DNA from: an uncultured Gemmatimonadota bacterium
GTDB taxonomy: Bacteria > Gemmatimonadota > Gemmatimonadetes > Gemmatimonadales > Gemmatimonadaceae
Length of the DNA: 15,958 nucleotides
Reading direction: 5' to 3'
NCBI GenBank assembly: GCA_946479895.1
Contig: CAMLHT010000061.1
Span: forward strand, 1-15,958
Under the pieces are notes generated by a model that was not told where the DNA came from, ran no database searches, and saw only the letters and a program-made list of their open reading frames with translations. This document shows, one piece after another, positions 7,862 through 15,958 of this stretch (positions are counted from its first letter, which is position 1; every line of letters begins with the position of its first letter). Both the position numbers and the translations under genes were made by a program.

Positions 7862-9757
7862 TTGAAAAACGACGCTTCCTCCCAGTCCGGCCCCTCCGGC
7901 GACGAGACGGAATCCATCCCCGTGTCTCCGGGGCTGGAAACCGTCGAGCGCGCCGGTGACCTCCTCGACGACGTTCGCGGCCCGGCCGACTACCGGCCCA
8001 TCGACGGCCGGTCCTTCACCGTCGTCGCCATCGCGTCCGTCGTCGCGGTCGCGGCCGCGCTTGCCGCCCAGGTGCTCACGGCGCTGATCGCGCTCGTCAC
8101 CAACCTCGCCTTCTACAGCCGCTGGTCCACCGAGCTCGTCTCCCCCGGCGGAGGACATCGGTCGCCGTTCGCGATCCTCCTGGTTCCGATCGTCGGCGCG
8201 GTGATCGTCGGGCTCATGGCCCGCTACGGGTCGGCGGCGATTCGCGGCCACGGCATCCCCGAAGTCATGGAGCGCGTGCTCCACGGCGAGAGCCGCATCC
8301 CGGCGCGCGTGCTGTTCCTCAAGCCGCTCTCGGCGGCGGCCGCCATCGGCACCGGCGGCCCGTTCGGCGCCGAGGGTCCCATCATCGCCACCGGCGGCGC
8401 GCTCGGCTCGCTGAGCGGACAATTCCTCCACGTCACCGCCGACGAGCGGAAGACGCTCCTCGCCGCGGGCGCCGCCGCCGGCATGGCGGCGACGTTCGGC
8501 ACGCCGGTCAGCGCGGTGCTGCTGGCCGTGGAGCTGCTGCTGTTCGAGTACCGCGCGCGGTCGCTGGTACCGGTGGCGCTGGCCGCCGCGATCGCCACCG
8601 GCATCCGGATGGCCTTCCACGGATCGGCCCCCGTCTTCCCCGCCCCGGAGCTGACCCAGCCCGCCGGGTCGGCGCTCGGCGGCTACGCCGTGATCGGGAT
8701 CATCATCGGGATCATCGCCGCCGGCATCACGCGCTCGACCTACGCGATCGAGGACCTGTTCGAGAAGATGGGCCACCGGCTGCACATCCACTGGATGTGG
8801 TGGCCGGCGATCGGCGCCGTGGCGGTCGGCGTGGTCGGCCTCATCGAGCCCCGCACCCTCGGCGTCGGCTACGAGAACGTGATCGACGCGATGGCCGGCA
8901 CCATCACCGGCCGCGCCCTCATCATGCTCGCGGTGCTGAAGTTCCTGTCCTGGTCCATTTATCTCGGCAGCGGGACCTCCGGCGGCACGCTGGCGCCACT
9001 CTTCACCATCGGCAGCGGCATCGGGGCCGCGATTGCGGGATACGCGTCGAAGGTGGCGCCAGCCATCGGCGTCACGGCGAGCATCGGCGGTCTCGTCGGC
9101 ATGGCGGCGATGTTCGCCGGGGCATCGCACGCGCTGATGGCGTCGGTCGTCTTCGCGTTCGAGACCACCCGCGAGCCCGTGGGGCTGCTGCCGATCCTCG
9201 TCGGCTCGACCGCGTCCTATCTCGTGGCGCTCTCGCTGAGCCGGCATTCGATCATGACCGAGAAGCTGGCGCGCCGCGGCCTGCCCATCCGTCCCGAGTA
9301 CACCTCGGACCAGCTGGCGCACAGCTTCGTCCGGGACTTCGCCTCCGAGGAAGTGGTGGCCCTGCGCGCGTCGGAGCGGGTCGGCGACGTCCGGCGGCGG
9401 GCGCAGTCCGGCGCCTTCGGCATGACCCACCAGGGATTTCCGCTCGTGGACGACGACGGGCTCCTCGTGGGAGTCCTCACGCGCCGCGACTTCATGGACC
9501 CCGAGGTCGATCCCGACCTGATCCTCGACGATCTCGTCCAGCGACCGCCCATCGTCGTCTACGACGACAGCACCCTGCGCGACGCGGCGGACCAGATGGT
9601 GACGGGCGGGGTCGGCCGGGTGCCGGTCGTGCGCCGGAGTGATCCACGCCGGGTCGTCGGGATCCTCTCGCGGAGCGACCTGCTCCAGGCCCATGCGCCG
9701 CGGCTCAAGGCGGCGCGCCACGTGACCCGGCTCCGTCGCATCCTCCCGGGCGTGTAG
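7862..9757 (+). CDS. ClC-family chloride channel/antiporter with C-terminal CBS pair
   Basis: This 631-residue membrane protein has ClC signatures: GHGIPEV (129-135, replacing classical GSGIP), GPFGAEGPI (166-174) with gating glutamate E171, and GTSGGTLAPLF (371-381). Ten or more hydrophobic helices span about 52-460. The cytosolic end holds two CBS domains (about 488-545 and 553-612), with GFPLVDDDGLLVGVLTRRDF and VGRVPVVRRSDPRRVVGIL. CBS pairs often bind adenine nucleotides to gate transport. Channel versus H+/Cl- exchange cannot be settled from sequence. The TTG start is uncertain: GTG at 7922 is an alternative that shortens the acidic N-terminus by 20 residues. It lies between maeB and pckA, but no metabolic link is evident. 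Confidence 0.94.
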   Translation: MKNDASSQSGPSGDETESIPVSPGLETVERAGDLLDDVRGPADYRPIDGRSFTVVAIASVVAVAAALAAQVLTALIALVTNLAFYSRWSTELVSPGGGHRSPFAILLVPIVGAVIVGLMARYGSAAIRGHGIPEVMERVLHGESRIPARVLFLKPLSAAAAIGTGGPFGAEGPIIATGGALGSLSGQFLHVTADERKTLLAAGAAAGMAATFGTPVSAVLLAVELLLFEYRARSLVPVALAAAIATGIRMAFHGSAPVFPAPELTQPAGSALGGYAVIGIIIGIIAAGITRSTYAIEDLFEKMGHRLHIHWMWWPAIGAVAVGVVGLIEPRTLGVGYENVIDAMAGTITGRALIMLAVLKFLSWSIYLGSGTSGGTLAPLFTIGSGIGAAIAGYASKVAPAIGVTASIGGLVGMAAMFAGASHALMASVVFAFETTREPVGLLPILVGSTASYLVALSLSRHSIMTEKLARRGLPIRPEYTSDQLAHSFVRDFASEEVVALRASERVGDVRRRAQSGAFGMTHQGFPLVDDDGLLVGVLTRRDFMDPEVDPDLILDDLVQRPPIVVYDDSTLRDAADQMVTGGVGRVPVVRRSDPRRVVGILSRSDLLQAHAPRLKAARHVTRLRRILPGV

Positions 9758-9778
9758 GACCCGCTCCGGGCGGGTTCC
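9757..9778 (+). terminator. Hairpin after the ClC gene
   Basis: GGACCCGC and GCGGGTTCC pair with one bulged T, around a 5-base loop (9765-9769). The stem starts at the last base of the stop codon. No T-run follows. It is a plausible 3' hairpin or non-canonical terminator. The rest of the 222-base gap before pckA has an AT-rich patch at 9817-9830 that might be a promoter core, but no -35 is convincing. Confidence 0.45.
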
Positions 9779-9931
9779 GAGCGCGGCCATGTCCCTGCCG
9801 CGAAACGGCTTGCGCGTGATTATTCTTAGTGTCCTCCGGGATGGCTACGCCGTCGGTTCCAGCCCGGATCGTCGCTTTGGCTCGCTCCCCCTCGAGCGGA
9901 CTCCGCGGCCCCGACATCCGTCCATCAACTC

Positions 9932-9954
9932 GTGACACCGGCTTCCGGGGTCAC
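9932..9954 (+). promoter_or_regulatory. Hairpin in the pckA upstream region
   Basis: GTGAC-A-CCGG and CCGG-G-GTCAC form a 9-bp stem with one internal A-G mismatch and a CTT loop. It ends 25 bases before the pckA ATG. It could be a 5' leader structure or an operator dyad (GTGAC/GTCAC). No riboswitch family is recognised. Confidence 0.45.
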
Positions 9955-9979
9955 TCGATCTTCCGAGGTTATTCCCGTC

Positions 9980-11599
<1,620 letters not shown>

Positions 11600-11614
11600 G
11601 CGTCAAGGCATAGC

Positions 11615-11739
11615 AAGAGCATTTACACGCGGATCCTGCGGGTCTGACGGATAGCGCGGATCGGGCGACAATCCCCCAGGGGTTGTCGCCCGATTGGCGT
11701 TATCCGCCAGACCCGCGGGATCCGCGTGTGAATGCTCTT
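11615..11739. repeat. 125-bp near-perfect palindrome downstream of pckA
   Basis: Positions 11615-11675 pair with 11679-11739 in one register: 61 positions, of which 54 are Watson-Crick, 5 are G-T and 2 are mismatches (11658/11696 and 11647/11707), around a 3-base loop at 11676-11678. All five G-T positions become G-U pairs in a plus-strand transcript. The arms iterate a CGCGGAT-like word. It begins 16 bases after the pckA stop and ends 51 bases before the HD gene. It could end pckA transcription, protect its mRNA, or be a MITE-like element. No transposase, ORF or convincing target duplication is seen. Confidence 0.92.
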
Positions 11740-11790
11740 CCCTGCGCTCCGAGGAGTCGTCTGCCCCCGCGGTTGGATGTAGCTTTGCGC

Positions 11791-13080
11791 ATGCTGGTGA
11801 TCAGGGACCCCCTTCATAACAATATCCGCCTCGATCCACTGGCCCGCGAGCTGATCGAGACGCCCGCGTTCCAGCGGCTGCGCTACGTTCGGCAGCTCGG
11901 GCTGGCCTTTCTCGTCTACCCCGGGGCCACCCATAGCCGTTTCGAGCACGCCCTCGGCACCTATCATCTCGCGAGGCGCAGCCTGGCGCTGCTCGGCGAG
12001 GATGGCGGCCTGGCGGGTGTTCCGTCCGACGAGTGCGCGATCGTCACCGCCGCCGCCCTCCTCCACGACCTCGGGCACTATCCCTTCTCCCACGCCCTCG
12101 AGGAGATCGGTGCGATGCACCACGAGGAGGTCGCGCGCGCCCTCATCGGCGGCGGCGAGATCGGCGGCATCCTCCGCTCCGCGCTGGGCGACGACGCCCC
12201 CGACCGGATCATTGCGCTCGTCCGCGGCGTGAGCGGCAGCCCGCTCCAGCGCCTCATCTCCGGATCCCTCGACCTCGACAAGCTCGACTACCTCCGCCGC
12301 GACGCCCTGATGTGCGGCGTCAGCTACGGCGACATCGACGTCGACCGCCTGCTCAACTCCCTGGTGCTCGTGAAGGACCCCGACTCCGGCGCGTCCACCG
12401 TGGCGATCGCCGAGAAGGGATTGTCGGCCCTCGAGTCACTGCTGTTCGCGAAGTACCAGATGTACCGCAACGTCTACTGGCACCACGCCATCCGCAGCGC
12501 CACCGCGATGTACAAGCGGCTCGTCGCCGAGGCGCTCGACGCCGGCGCGCTGCCCGCCGACCGTCTCGCGTCGTTCACCGATGAAGGGTTGCTCCACGTG
12601 CTGGAGCAGGCGAAGTCCCCGATGCTCGGCGCCCTGCGCGGCCGGAAGCTCTACAAGCGCGCCTTCGAGTGCCCGGCCGCCGAGCTGGACGCCGAGACCG
12701 CCGAGTGGATCGCCGACCAGCCGGCGCTCACGATGGAGGTCGAGAACGCCCTCGCTCGCGAGCTGGGCCTCCAGCCCGGAGAGCTGCTGCTCGACTATCC
12801 CACCAAGACGCAGATGCTCGGCCTCGACATCCCCGTCCGGCGCCGCGACCGAAGCGTCCGGCGGCTGACCGCCGCGGGCTGGGAAGGCGCGATGAATCTC
12901 CCGAAGCTCTCCGAGGAGCTGTACCACTCGGCGCGCTGGCTCCGCGTGTTCACGAAGACGCGCATGCAGCTGGACCGGAAGAAGGTCCTCGAGCTGGCAG
13001 CGCTCACGGTGTCAGAAGTGCGGCAGCGCCTCTCGACGGGGATGCCCTTGCTGGGTTCTGACGCGCGGACGGGAGTGTAA
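11791..13080 (+). CDS. HD-domain phosphohydrolase, COG1078/SAMHD1-like (predicted dNTP triphosphohydrolase)
   Basis: This 429-residue protein begins with MLVIRDPLHNNIRLD and FQRLRYVRQLGLAFLVYPGA, the typical opening of COG1078 HD hydrolases. Metal ligands are H48 (GATHSRFEH), H92-D93 (LLHDLGHYPFSH) and a later aspartate in SLDLDKLDYLRRD (159-171). Relatives are dNTP triphosphohydrolases or related nucleotide phosphohydrolases; the exact substrate is unknown. I chose the ATG at 11791 because the family motif starts there. Earlier in-frame starts would translate part of the palindrome and add residues with no family resemblance. It is probably transcribed alone, and converges on the minus-strand signalling operon. 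The 46-base convergent gap shows no clear terminator. Confidence 0.92.
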   Translation: MLVIRDPLHNNIRLDPLARELIETPAFQRLRYVRQLGLAFLVYPGATHSRFEHALGTYHLARRSLALLGEDGGLAGVPSDECAIVTAAALLHDLGHYPFSHALEEIGAMHHEEVARALIGGGEIGGILRSALGDDAPDRIIALVRGVSGSPLQRLISGSLDLDKLDYLRRDALMCGVSYGDIDVDRLLNSLVLVKDPDSGASTVAIAEKGLSALESLLFAKYQMYRNVYWHHAIRSATAMYKRLVAEALDAGALPADRLASFTDEGLLHVLEQAKSPMLGALRGRKLYKRAFECPAAELDAETAEWIADQPALTMEVENALARELGLQPGELLLDYPTKTQMLGLDIPVRRRDRSVRRLTAAGWEGAMNLPKLSEELYHSARWLRVFTKTRMQLDRKKVLELAALTVSEVRQRLSTGMPLLGSDARTGV

Positions 13081-13126
13081 TTCGCGGATTACACCTCTCT
13101 CACCGCGCCTGAAGCCGGCCGGTGGC

Positions 13127-13306
13127 TCATCCAGGCTGTTTCTCCTTCCCACGCGCCTCGGCGAGCTTCCGGCCGATGCCGCGATAGAACGCCGCCTCGT
13201 CGCGCTTGCCGTCCGCCTCGAGCGACAGCGCGGCCAGCTCGATGGCGTAGAGGATGTTCCCGAGGTAGAGCGCGGCCACCTCGCCTACCGACCCCTCGGT
13301 GCTCAC
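13127..13306 (-). CDS. Small unknown protein, 59 residues, coupled to the PP2C phosphatase
   Basis: A GTG at 13306 begins a 59-codon frame that shares GTGA with the phosphatase stop codon (13303-13305), a pattern typical of translationally coupled genes. The product reads as two amphipathic helices, EVAALYLGNILYAIELAALSLEADG and RDEAAFYRGIGRKLAEARG, with a charged KEKQPG tail. There is no signal peptide or cysteine. I recognise no family. The helical-hairpin look suggests an adaptor or regulator of the FHA/PP2C pair, but that is inference from position. A longer in-frame start exists inside the phosphatase gene, but its extra residues are Arg/His/Pro-rich antiparallel noise. Real gene likely. 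Confidence 0.65.
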   Translation of the reverse strand: MSTEGSVGEVAALYLGNILYAIELAALSLEADGKRDEAAFYRGIGRKLAEARGKEKQPG

Positions 13307-14067
13307 CCGGCCGCCGTCGACTCCTCGGGGCCCAGCACGTGGACGACGATCGCGGTGATGTTGTCGAGCCCTCCGCGGCCGTTCGCCTCCGAGATCAGCG
13401 AGTGCACCTTCCGATCGGGCTCGGCGCGCGACATGAGCAGGGTGTGGATCCGCCGGTCGTCCACCATGCCGGTGAGCCCGTCGCTGCACACCAGGAACAC
13501 GTCACCGATCTTCACGTCGCCGCGATAGATGTCCGGCTCGACGTTCTCGCTGGCGCCCACGCACCGCGTGATCACGTTGCTGTAGGGGTGATACTTCGCC
13601 TGCTCGGGCGTGAGGAAACCCGCGTCCACCTGCTCCTGCACGTAGGAGTGGTCCTTCGTGATCTGCTGGAGGGCGCCGTCGCGCAGCAGGTAGACGCGCG
13701 AGTCGCCGACCTGGCCGATCAGGTACCGCTTCTGGTCGATGATCAGGACCGACGCGGTCGTCCCCATCCCCTGCTTGTCCGACTCCGCCAGCATGCGGTC
13801 GTGGATGTTGCGGTTCGCCGCCCGCAGCGCCTCGGCGAGCTTCGCGCCCGCGTTTCCCGCGTCGTCGATCTCCTTCAGGTCCGCCACTTCCTTCATCACC
13901 GTCTGCACGGCCATGAGGCTGGCGACCTCACCGGCGGCATGGCCTCCCATGCCATCGGCGACGACGAAGAGCCCGCGATGAGGATTGTCCGTGGCGTCGT
14001 AGCTGTCTTCGTTGCCCGACCGGATCATTCCAACGTCGGAGCGCGCGGCGTACTTCAAACGGAGCAT
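13303..14067 (-). CDS. PP2C-family Ser/Thr protein phosphatase (Stp1/PrpC type)
   Basis: This 254-residue protein has the full set of PP2C motifs: SDVGMIRSGNEDSY (10-23) with R16, E20 and D21; FVVADGMGGHAAGEVAS (34-50) with metal ligand D38; MGTTAS; GQVGDSRVYLLR; ITKDHSYVQEQV; FLVCSDGLTGMV; and GGLDNITAIVV. It is a soluble, Mg/Mn-dependent phosphatase that would remove phosphate from Ser/Thr kinases or their targets. The ATG at 14067 directly abuts the TAG of the FHA gene, and its own stop overlaps the 59-residue gene. PP2C and FHA proteins commonly pair with PknB-type kinases. No kinase is in this window, so it may lie elsewhere in the genome. Confidence 0.95.
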   Translation of the reverse strand: MLRLKYAARSDVGMIRSGNEDSYDATDNPHRGLFVVADGMGGHAAGEVASLMAVQTVMKEVADLKEIDDAGNAGAKLAEALRAANRNIHDRMLAESDKQGMGTTASVLIIDQKRYLIGQVGDSRVYLLRDGALQQITKDHSYVQEQVDAGFLTPEQAKYHPYSNVITRCVGASENVEPDIYRGDVKIGDVFLVCSDGLTGMVDDRRIHTLLMSRAEPDRKVHSLISEANGRGGLDNITAIVVHVLGPEESTAAG

Positions 14068-15060
14068 CTATTTCGCCGCCGCCGTGATGAAATAGGCAGC
14101 GACGGCGAGCACGGCGACGATGACGAGGAGCGCGGCCCACATCGGCACTCCCTTCTTCGTGGTCACCGGCTCGCTGGCCGGACGCGCGGGCGCCGGGGCG
14201 GGAGTGGCAGGACGATCCGGCGGCGTTGGCGCCTTGGCGGCACCGGGCGCCGGCTTCGGCGTGGCGACTGGCGGAGGAGCCGCCGGACGGGCCGGCGCCG
14301 CGGGTGTGGCGGCCTGCGGCGGCGCCGCTGGCGGCGCGGGCGGAGTGGCCGGCCTGGGCGGAGCGGCGCTGGCCGCCGCGGCCGCGGGGGCGGCACCCGG
14401 CTTCGCGATCGGCGCGAGATCGGCGTAGAACCGGAATTCCTCGGTCCCCACCCGGATCACGTCGGCGCGCGAGAGCGCCTGCCCCGAGGTCGCCTTCTCG
14501 CCGTTCACGAAGACGCCGTTCGTGCTCAGGTCGTTCACGACGTAGCCGTTCGCGCCCGGGATCACCTGCGCGTGGCGGCGCGACACCGCGGTCTGCGCGA
14601 CGACGATGTCGGCGCTGGCGTCGCGGCCGATGGTGATCCCGCCATCCGGAATCGCGTACTCCTTGCCGTCGACCAGCGACACGAGGCGCCCACCCGACGA
14701 GAGCGTGCCCCGCGCCGGGCCGGTCCGCTTGGCATTGGTGATCGCCGCGACGTCCGCCGCCGACACGAACTGCGTGCTGCCGCCCTGCTTCACGTCATCC
14801 GCGAAGAAAAGCTCATTGCCCGCGATTTCCACCTTGTCGCCGTGGATGAGGGGCATCGGCTGCGCCAGCTCGGTGCCGTTCACGCGGATGGCTTCCGTCC
14901 CGGCTTTCCGGATGATGGCCCGGCCGTCGGCACCCAGGTCGACGATGGCCTGGACGCCCTGGAGGCTGCCCACGCTGACATCGGCGGTAGTCCCGCCACC
15001 CAGGCGATTCTGTCCGGGCTGCAAGGCGTACTGCTGACCGTTGATCTTTATGACCGGCAT
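14068..15060 (-). CDS. Tail-anchored protein with two FHA domains
   Basis: This 330-residue protein has a divergent FHA-like domain (about 10-87) lacking the GR and SxxH residues. It is followed by a canonical FHA domain (about 125-212) with G145-R146, S160-R161-R162-H163 and N181-G182, which should bind phosphothreonine. A Pro/Ala-rich linker of about 85 residues (220-300) leads to TKKGVPMW and a single hydrophobic helix (about 307-326) ending four residues before the C-terminus. The layout implies a tail-anchored protein with its FHA domains in the cytosol. I chose the ATG at 15060; the longer frame (to 15123) adds a Pro/Gly-rich stretch outside the fold. The PP2C gene follows with no gap. 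It is probably a docking protein for phosphorylated partners. Confidence 0.9.
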   Translation of the reverse strand: MPVIKINGQQYALQPGQNRLGGGTTADVSVGSLQGVQAIVDLGADGRAIIRKAGTEAIRVNGTELAQPMPLIHGDKVEIAGNELFFADDVKQGGSTQFVSAADVAAITNAKRTGPARGTLSSGGRLVSLVDGKEYAIPDGGITIGRDASADIVVAQTAVSRRHAQVIPGANGYVVNDLSTNGVFVNGEKATSGQALSRADVIRVGTEEFRFYADLAPIAKPGAAPAAAAASAAPPRPATPPAPPAAPPQAATPAAPARPAAPPPVATPKPAPGAAKAPTPPDRPATPAPAPARPASEPVTTKKGVPMWAALLVIVAVLAVAAYFITAAAK

Positions 15061-15125
15061 GTCACGACCGCGCGCGGCTGGATGGAAGAGGATGCCGCTC
15101 GGCCCGGCCGGCGGCACCAACATAC

Positions 15126-15137
15126 GAATCCGGATTC
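15126..15137. promoter_or_regulatory. Palindrome GAATCCGGATTC upstream of the FHA operon
   Basis: A perfect 12-base palindrome lies 65 bases upstream of the FHA start, in the 103-base gap after the ABC gene. A TTGAAT overlaps it on the minus strand, but no -10 at good spacing is clear. It may be an operator. A chance palindrome of this length is possible. Confidence 0.3.
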
Positions 15138-15163
15138 AACCGGAGAAGCTACCCCTTCCACTG

Positions 15164-15958
15164 TCACGCTGGCAAGCGCGAAGCAGCCGCCAGGGGCGCT
15201 TTTCGCGGCGCGCCCATTTGCAGTCGGTACAGGCGCTCGTACAGCCCGCCCCGGGCCATCAGCTCGCCGTGCCGGCCCCGCTCGCGAACCTGGCCGTGAT
15301 GCAGGACCAGGATCTCGTCCGCGCCCACGATCGTGCTCAGGCGATGCGCGATCGCGATGGTCGTCCGCCCTTCCATCAGGACGCGCAGTGCCCGCTGGAT
15401 CTCGAGCTCGATCTCGCTGTCCACGGCGCTCGTCGCCTCGTCGAGGACGAGCACCGCCGGGTCGGCGGCGATGGCGCGGGCGAACGACAACAGCTGGCGC
15501 TCGCCGACGCTGATCGACGCCCCGCGCTCGGCCAGCACCTGGTCGTAGCCGTTCGGCAGGCGCTCGATGATCCGGTCGGCGCCCACGCGGTTCGCGGCCA
15601 GGGCGACCGCCTCCCTCGACAGCGGATTGGACAGCCGGATGTTCGTCGCGACGTCCCCCGCGAAGAGGAAGATGTCCTGCTGCACGTACCCGATCAGCGA
15701 GCGGACTTCGCCGACGGGCATCTCGCGGATGTCCACCCCGTCGATGAGGATCCGGCCGCGCTGCGGGTCGTAGAACCGGAGGAGGAGGTTGACGATGGTC
15801 GTCTTCCCCGCGCCGGTGTGGCCCACCAGCGCCAGCGTCTCGCCCGGCCGGACGCGGAAGGTGACGCCCCGGAGGACCCACTCCGGCTCGGCGGCGACGT
15901 CGCCGGCGGCGCGATGGGCGCTGGCGTACGCGAACCAGACGTCCTCGAACTCGATCGT
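15164..15958 (-). CDS. ABC exporter, C-terminal ATPase part (5' end beyond window)
   Basis: The visible 264 residues form a nucleotide-binding domain and its C-terminal tail. Present are an A-loop aromatic (FAYAS), Walker A GHTGAGKTT, Q-loop YVQQD, signature SVGERQLLSFARA (SVGE in place of SGGQ, as in several exporter half-transporters), Walker B AVLVLDEATSAVD and H-loop IAIAHRLST. The frame is open to the window edge, and the N-terminal membrane domain must lie to the right. The fusion type resembles MdlB/MsbA-like half-exporters. A GTG at 15826 lies within Walker A and is not a real start. A Pro/Glu-rich spacer of about 15 residues lies between the A-loop and Walker A. Substrate unknown. 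Confidence 0.93.
   Translation of the reverse strand, partial: TIEFEDVWFAYASAHRAAGDVAAEPEWVLRGVTFRVRPGETLALVGHTGAGKTTIVNLLLRFYDPQRGRILIDGVDIREMPVGEVRSLIGYVQQDIFLFAGDVATNIRLSNPLSREAVALAANRVGADRIIERLPNGYDQVLAERGASISVGERQLLSFARAIAADPAVLVLDEATSAVDSEIELEIQRALRVLMEGRTTIAIAHRLSTIVGADEILVLHHGQVRERGRHGELMARGGLYERLYRLQMGAPRKAPLAAASRLPA

Noticed and set aside
9817..9830. Promoter for pckA in the AT-rich patch
   Set aside because: A TATTCT is present, but there is no -35 at standard spacing, and it lies about 150 bases from the start codon.
11615..11739. Insertion sequence or integron attachment site
   Set aside because: No transposase or integrase is present, no clear target duplication flanks it, and the arms fill the whole element. 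A MITE-like origin stays possible but unproven.
11683..11790. N-terminal extension of the HD protein
   Set aside because: The extra 36 codons are encoded partly by the right arm of the palindrome and lack family resemblance. The usual family start is at 11791.
14120..14428. Gly/Ala-rich plus-strand frame opposite the FHA linker
   Set aside because: It simply mirrors the Pro/Ala-rich linker codons of the FHA protein.
13339..15513. 724-codon plus-strand open frame opposite the PP2C, FHA and ABC genes
   Set aside because: The product is low-complexity Arg/Gly-rich sequence. The minus strand encodes motif-complete families throughout.

Overview
This window is GC-rich, gene-dense bacterial chromosome with 11 confidently coding genes, one short probable gene and one gene cut by the right edge. 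The gene set is housekeeping and stress metabolism, with no phage, IS, plasmid, tRNA, rRNA or CRISPR features. High GC, the mix of families (ArsM, MaeB with a PTA domain, a ClC channel with CBS domains, ATP-dependent PEPCK, PP2C and FHA proteins) and word-like intergenic hairpins suggest a soil or sediment Acidobacteriota (Vicinamibacteria-like) or a similar deep lineage. That placement is a low-confidence impression.

Region 1 (1-2930) is a minus-strand arsenic cluster. It reads arsR (2886-2557), a long palindrome (2530-2330), arsM (2267-1320), arsN2-type acetyltransferase (1300-827), then a metallophosphoesterase that overlaps arsN2 by 4 bases. arsR has a textbook TTGACA/TATAAT promoter with a 16-bp palindrome filling its spacer, and the transcript is predicted to start at the ATG. 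Almost the same palindrome lies just upstream of arsM, so both units look ArsR-controlled. No efflux pump or arsenate reductase is present, so the visible detoxification route is methylation plus acetylation.

Region 2 (2930-5488) reads plus and is a loose series: a DinB-fold protein, a low-complexity CCACTC repeat, a CheY-like single-domain response regulator and an M20 metallopeptidase.

Region 3 (5489-11790) is central carbon metabolism on the plus strand: malic enzyme (maeB) and ATP-type PEP carboxykinase (pckA) on either side of a ClC/CBS chloride channel. The two enzymes control flux between C4 dicarboxylates and pyruvate/PEP. A 125-bp near-perfect palindrome follows pckA.

Region 4 (11791-15958) has a plus-strand HD-domain phosphohydrolase converging on a tight minus-strand operon: a tail-anchored double-FHA protein, a PP2C phosphatase with no gap, and a 59-residue unknown protein overlapping the phosphatase stop. 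This looks like Ser/Thr phosphorylation signalling whose kinase is not in the window. The right edge cuts the C-terminal ATPase part of an exporter-type ABC protein.

The most unusual content is intergenic: two palindromes with arms of about 60 bp (2330-2530 and 11615-11739) and a weaker third (3513-3590), each made of a different short iterated word.
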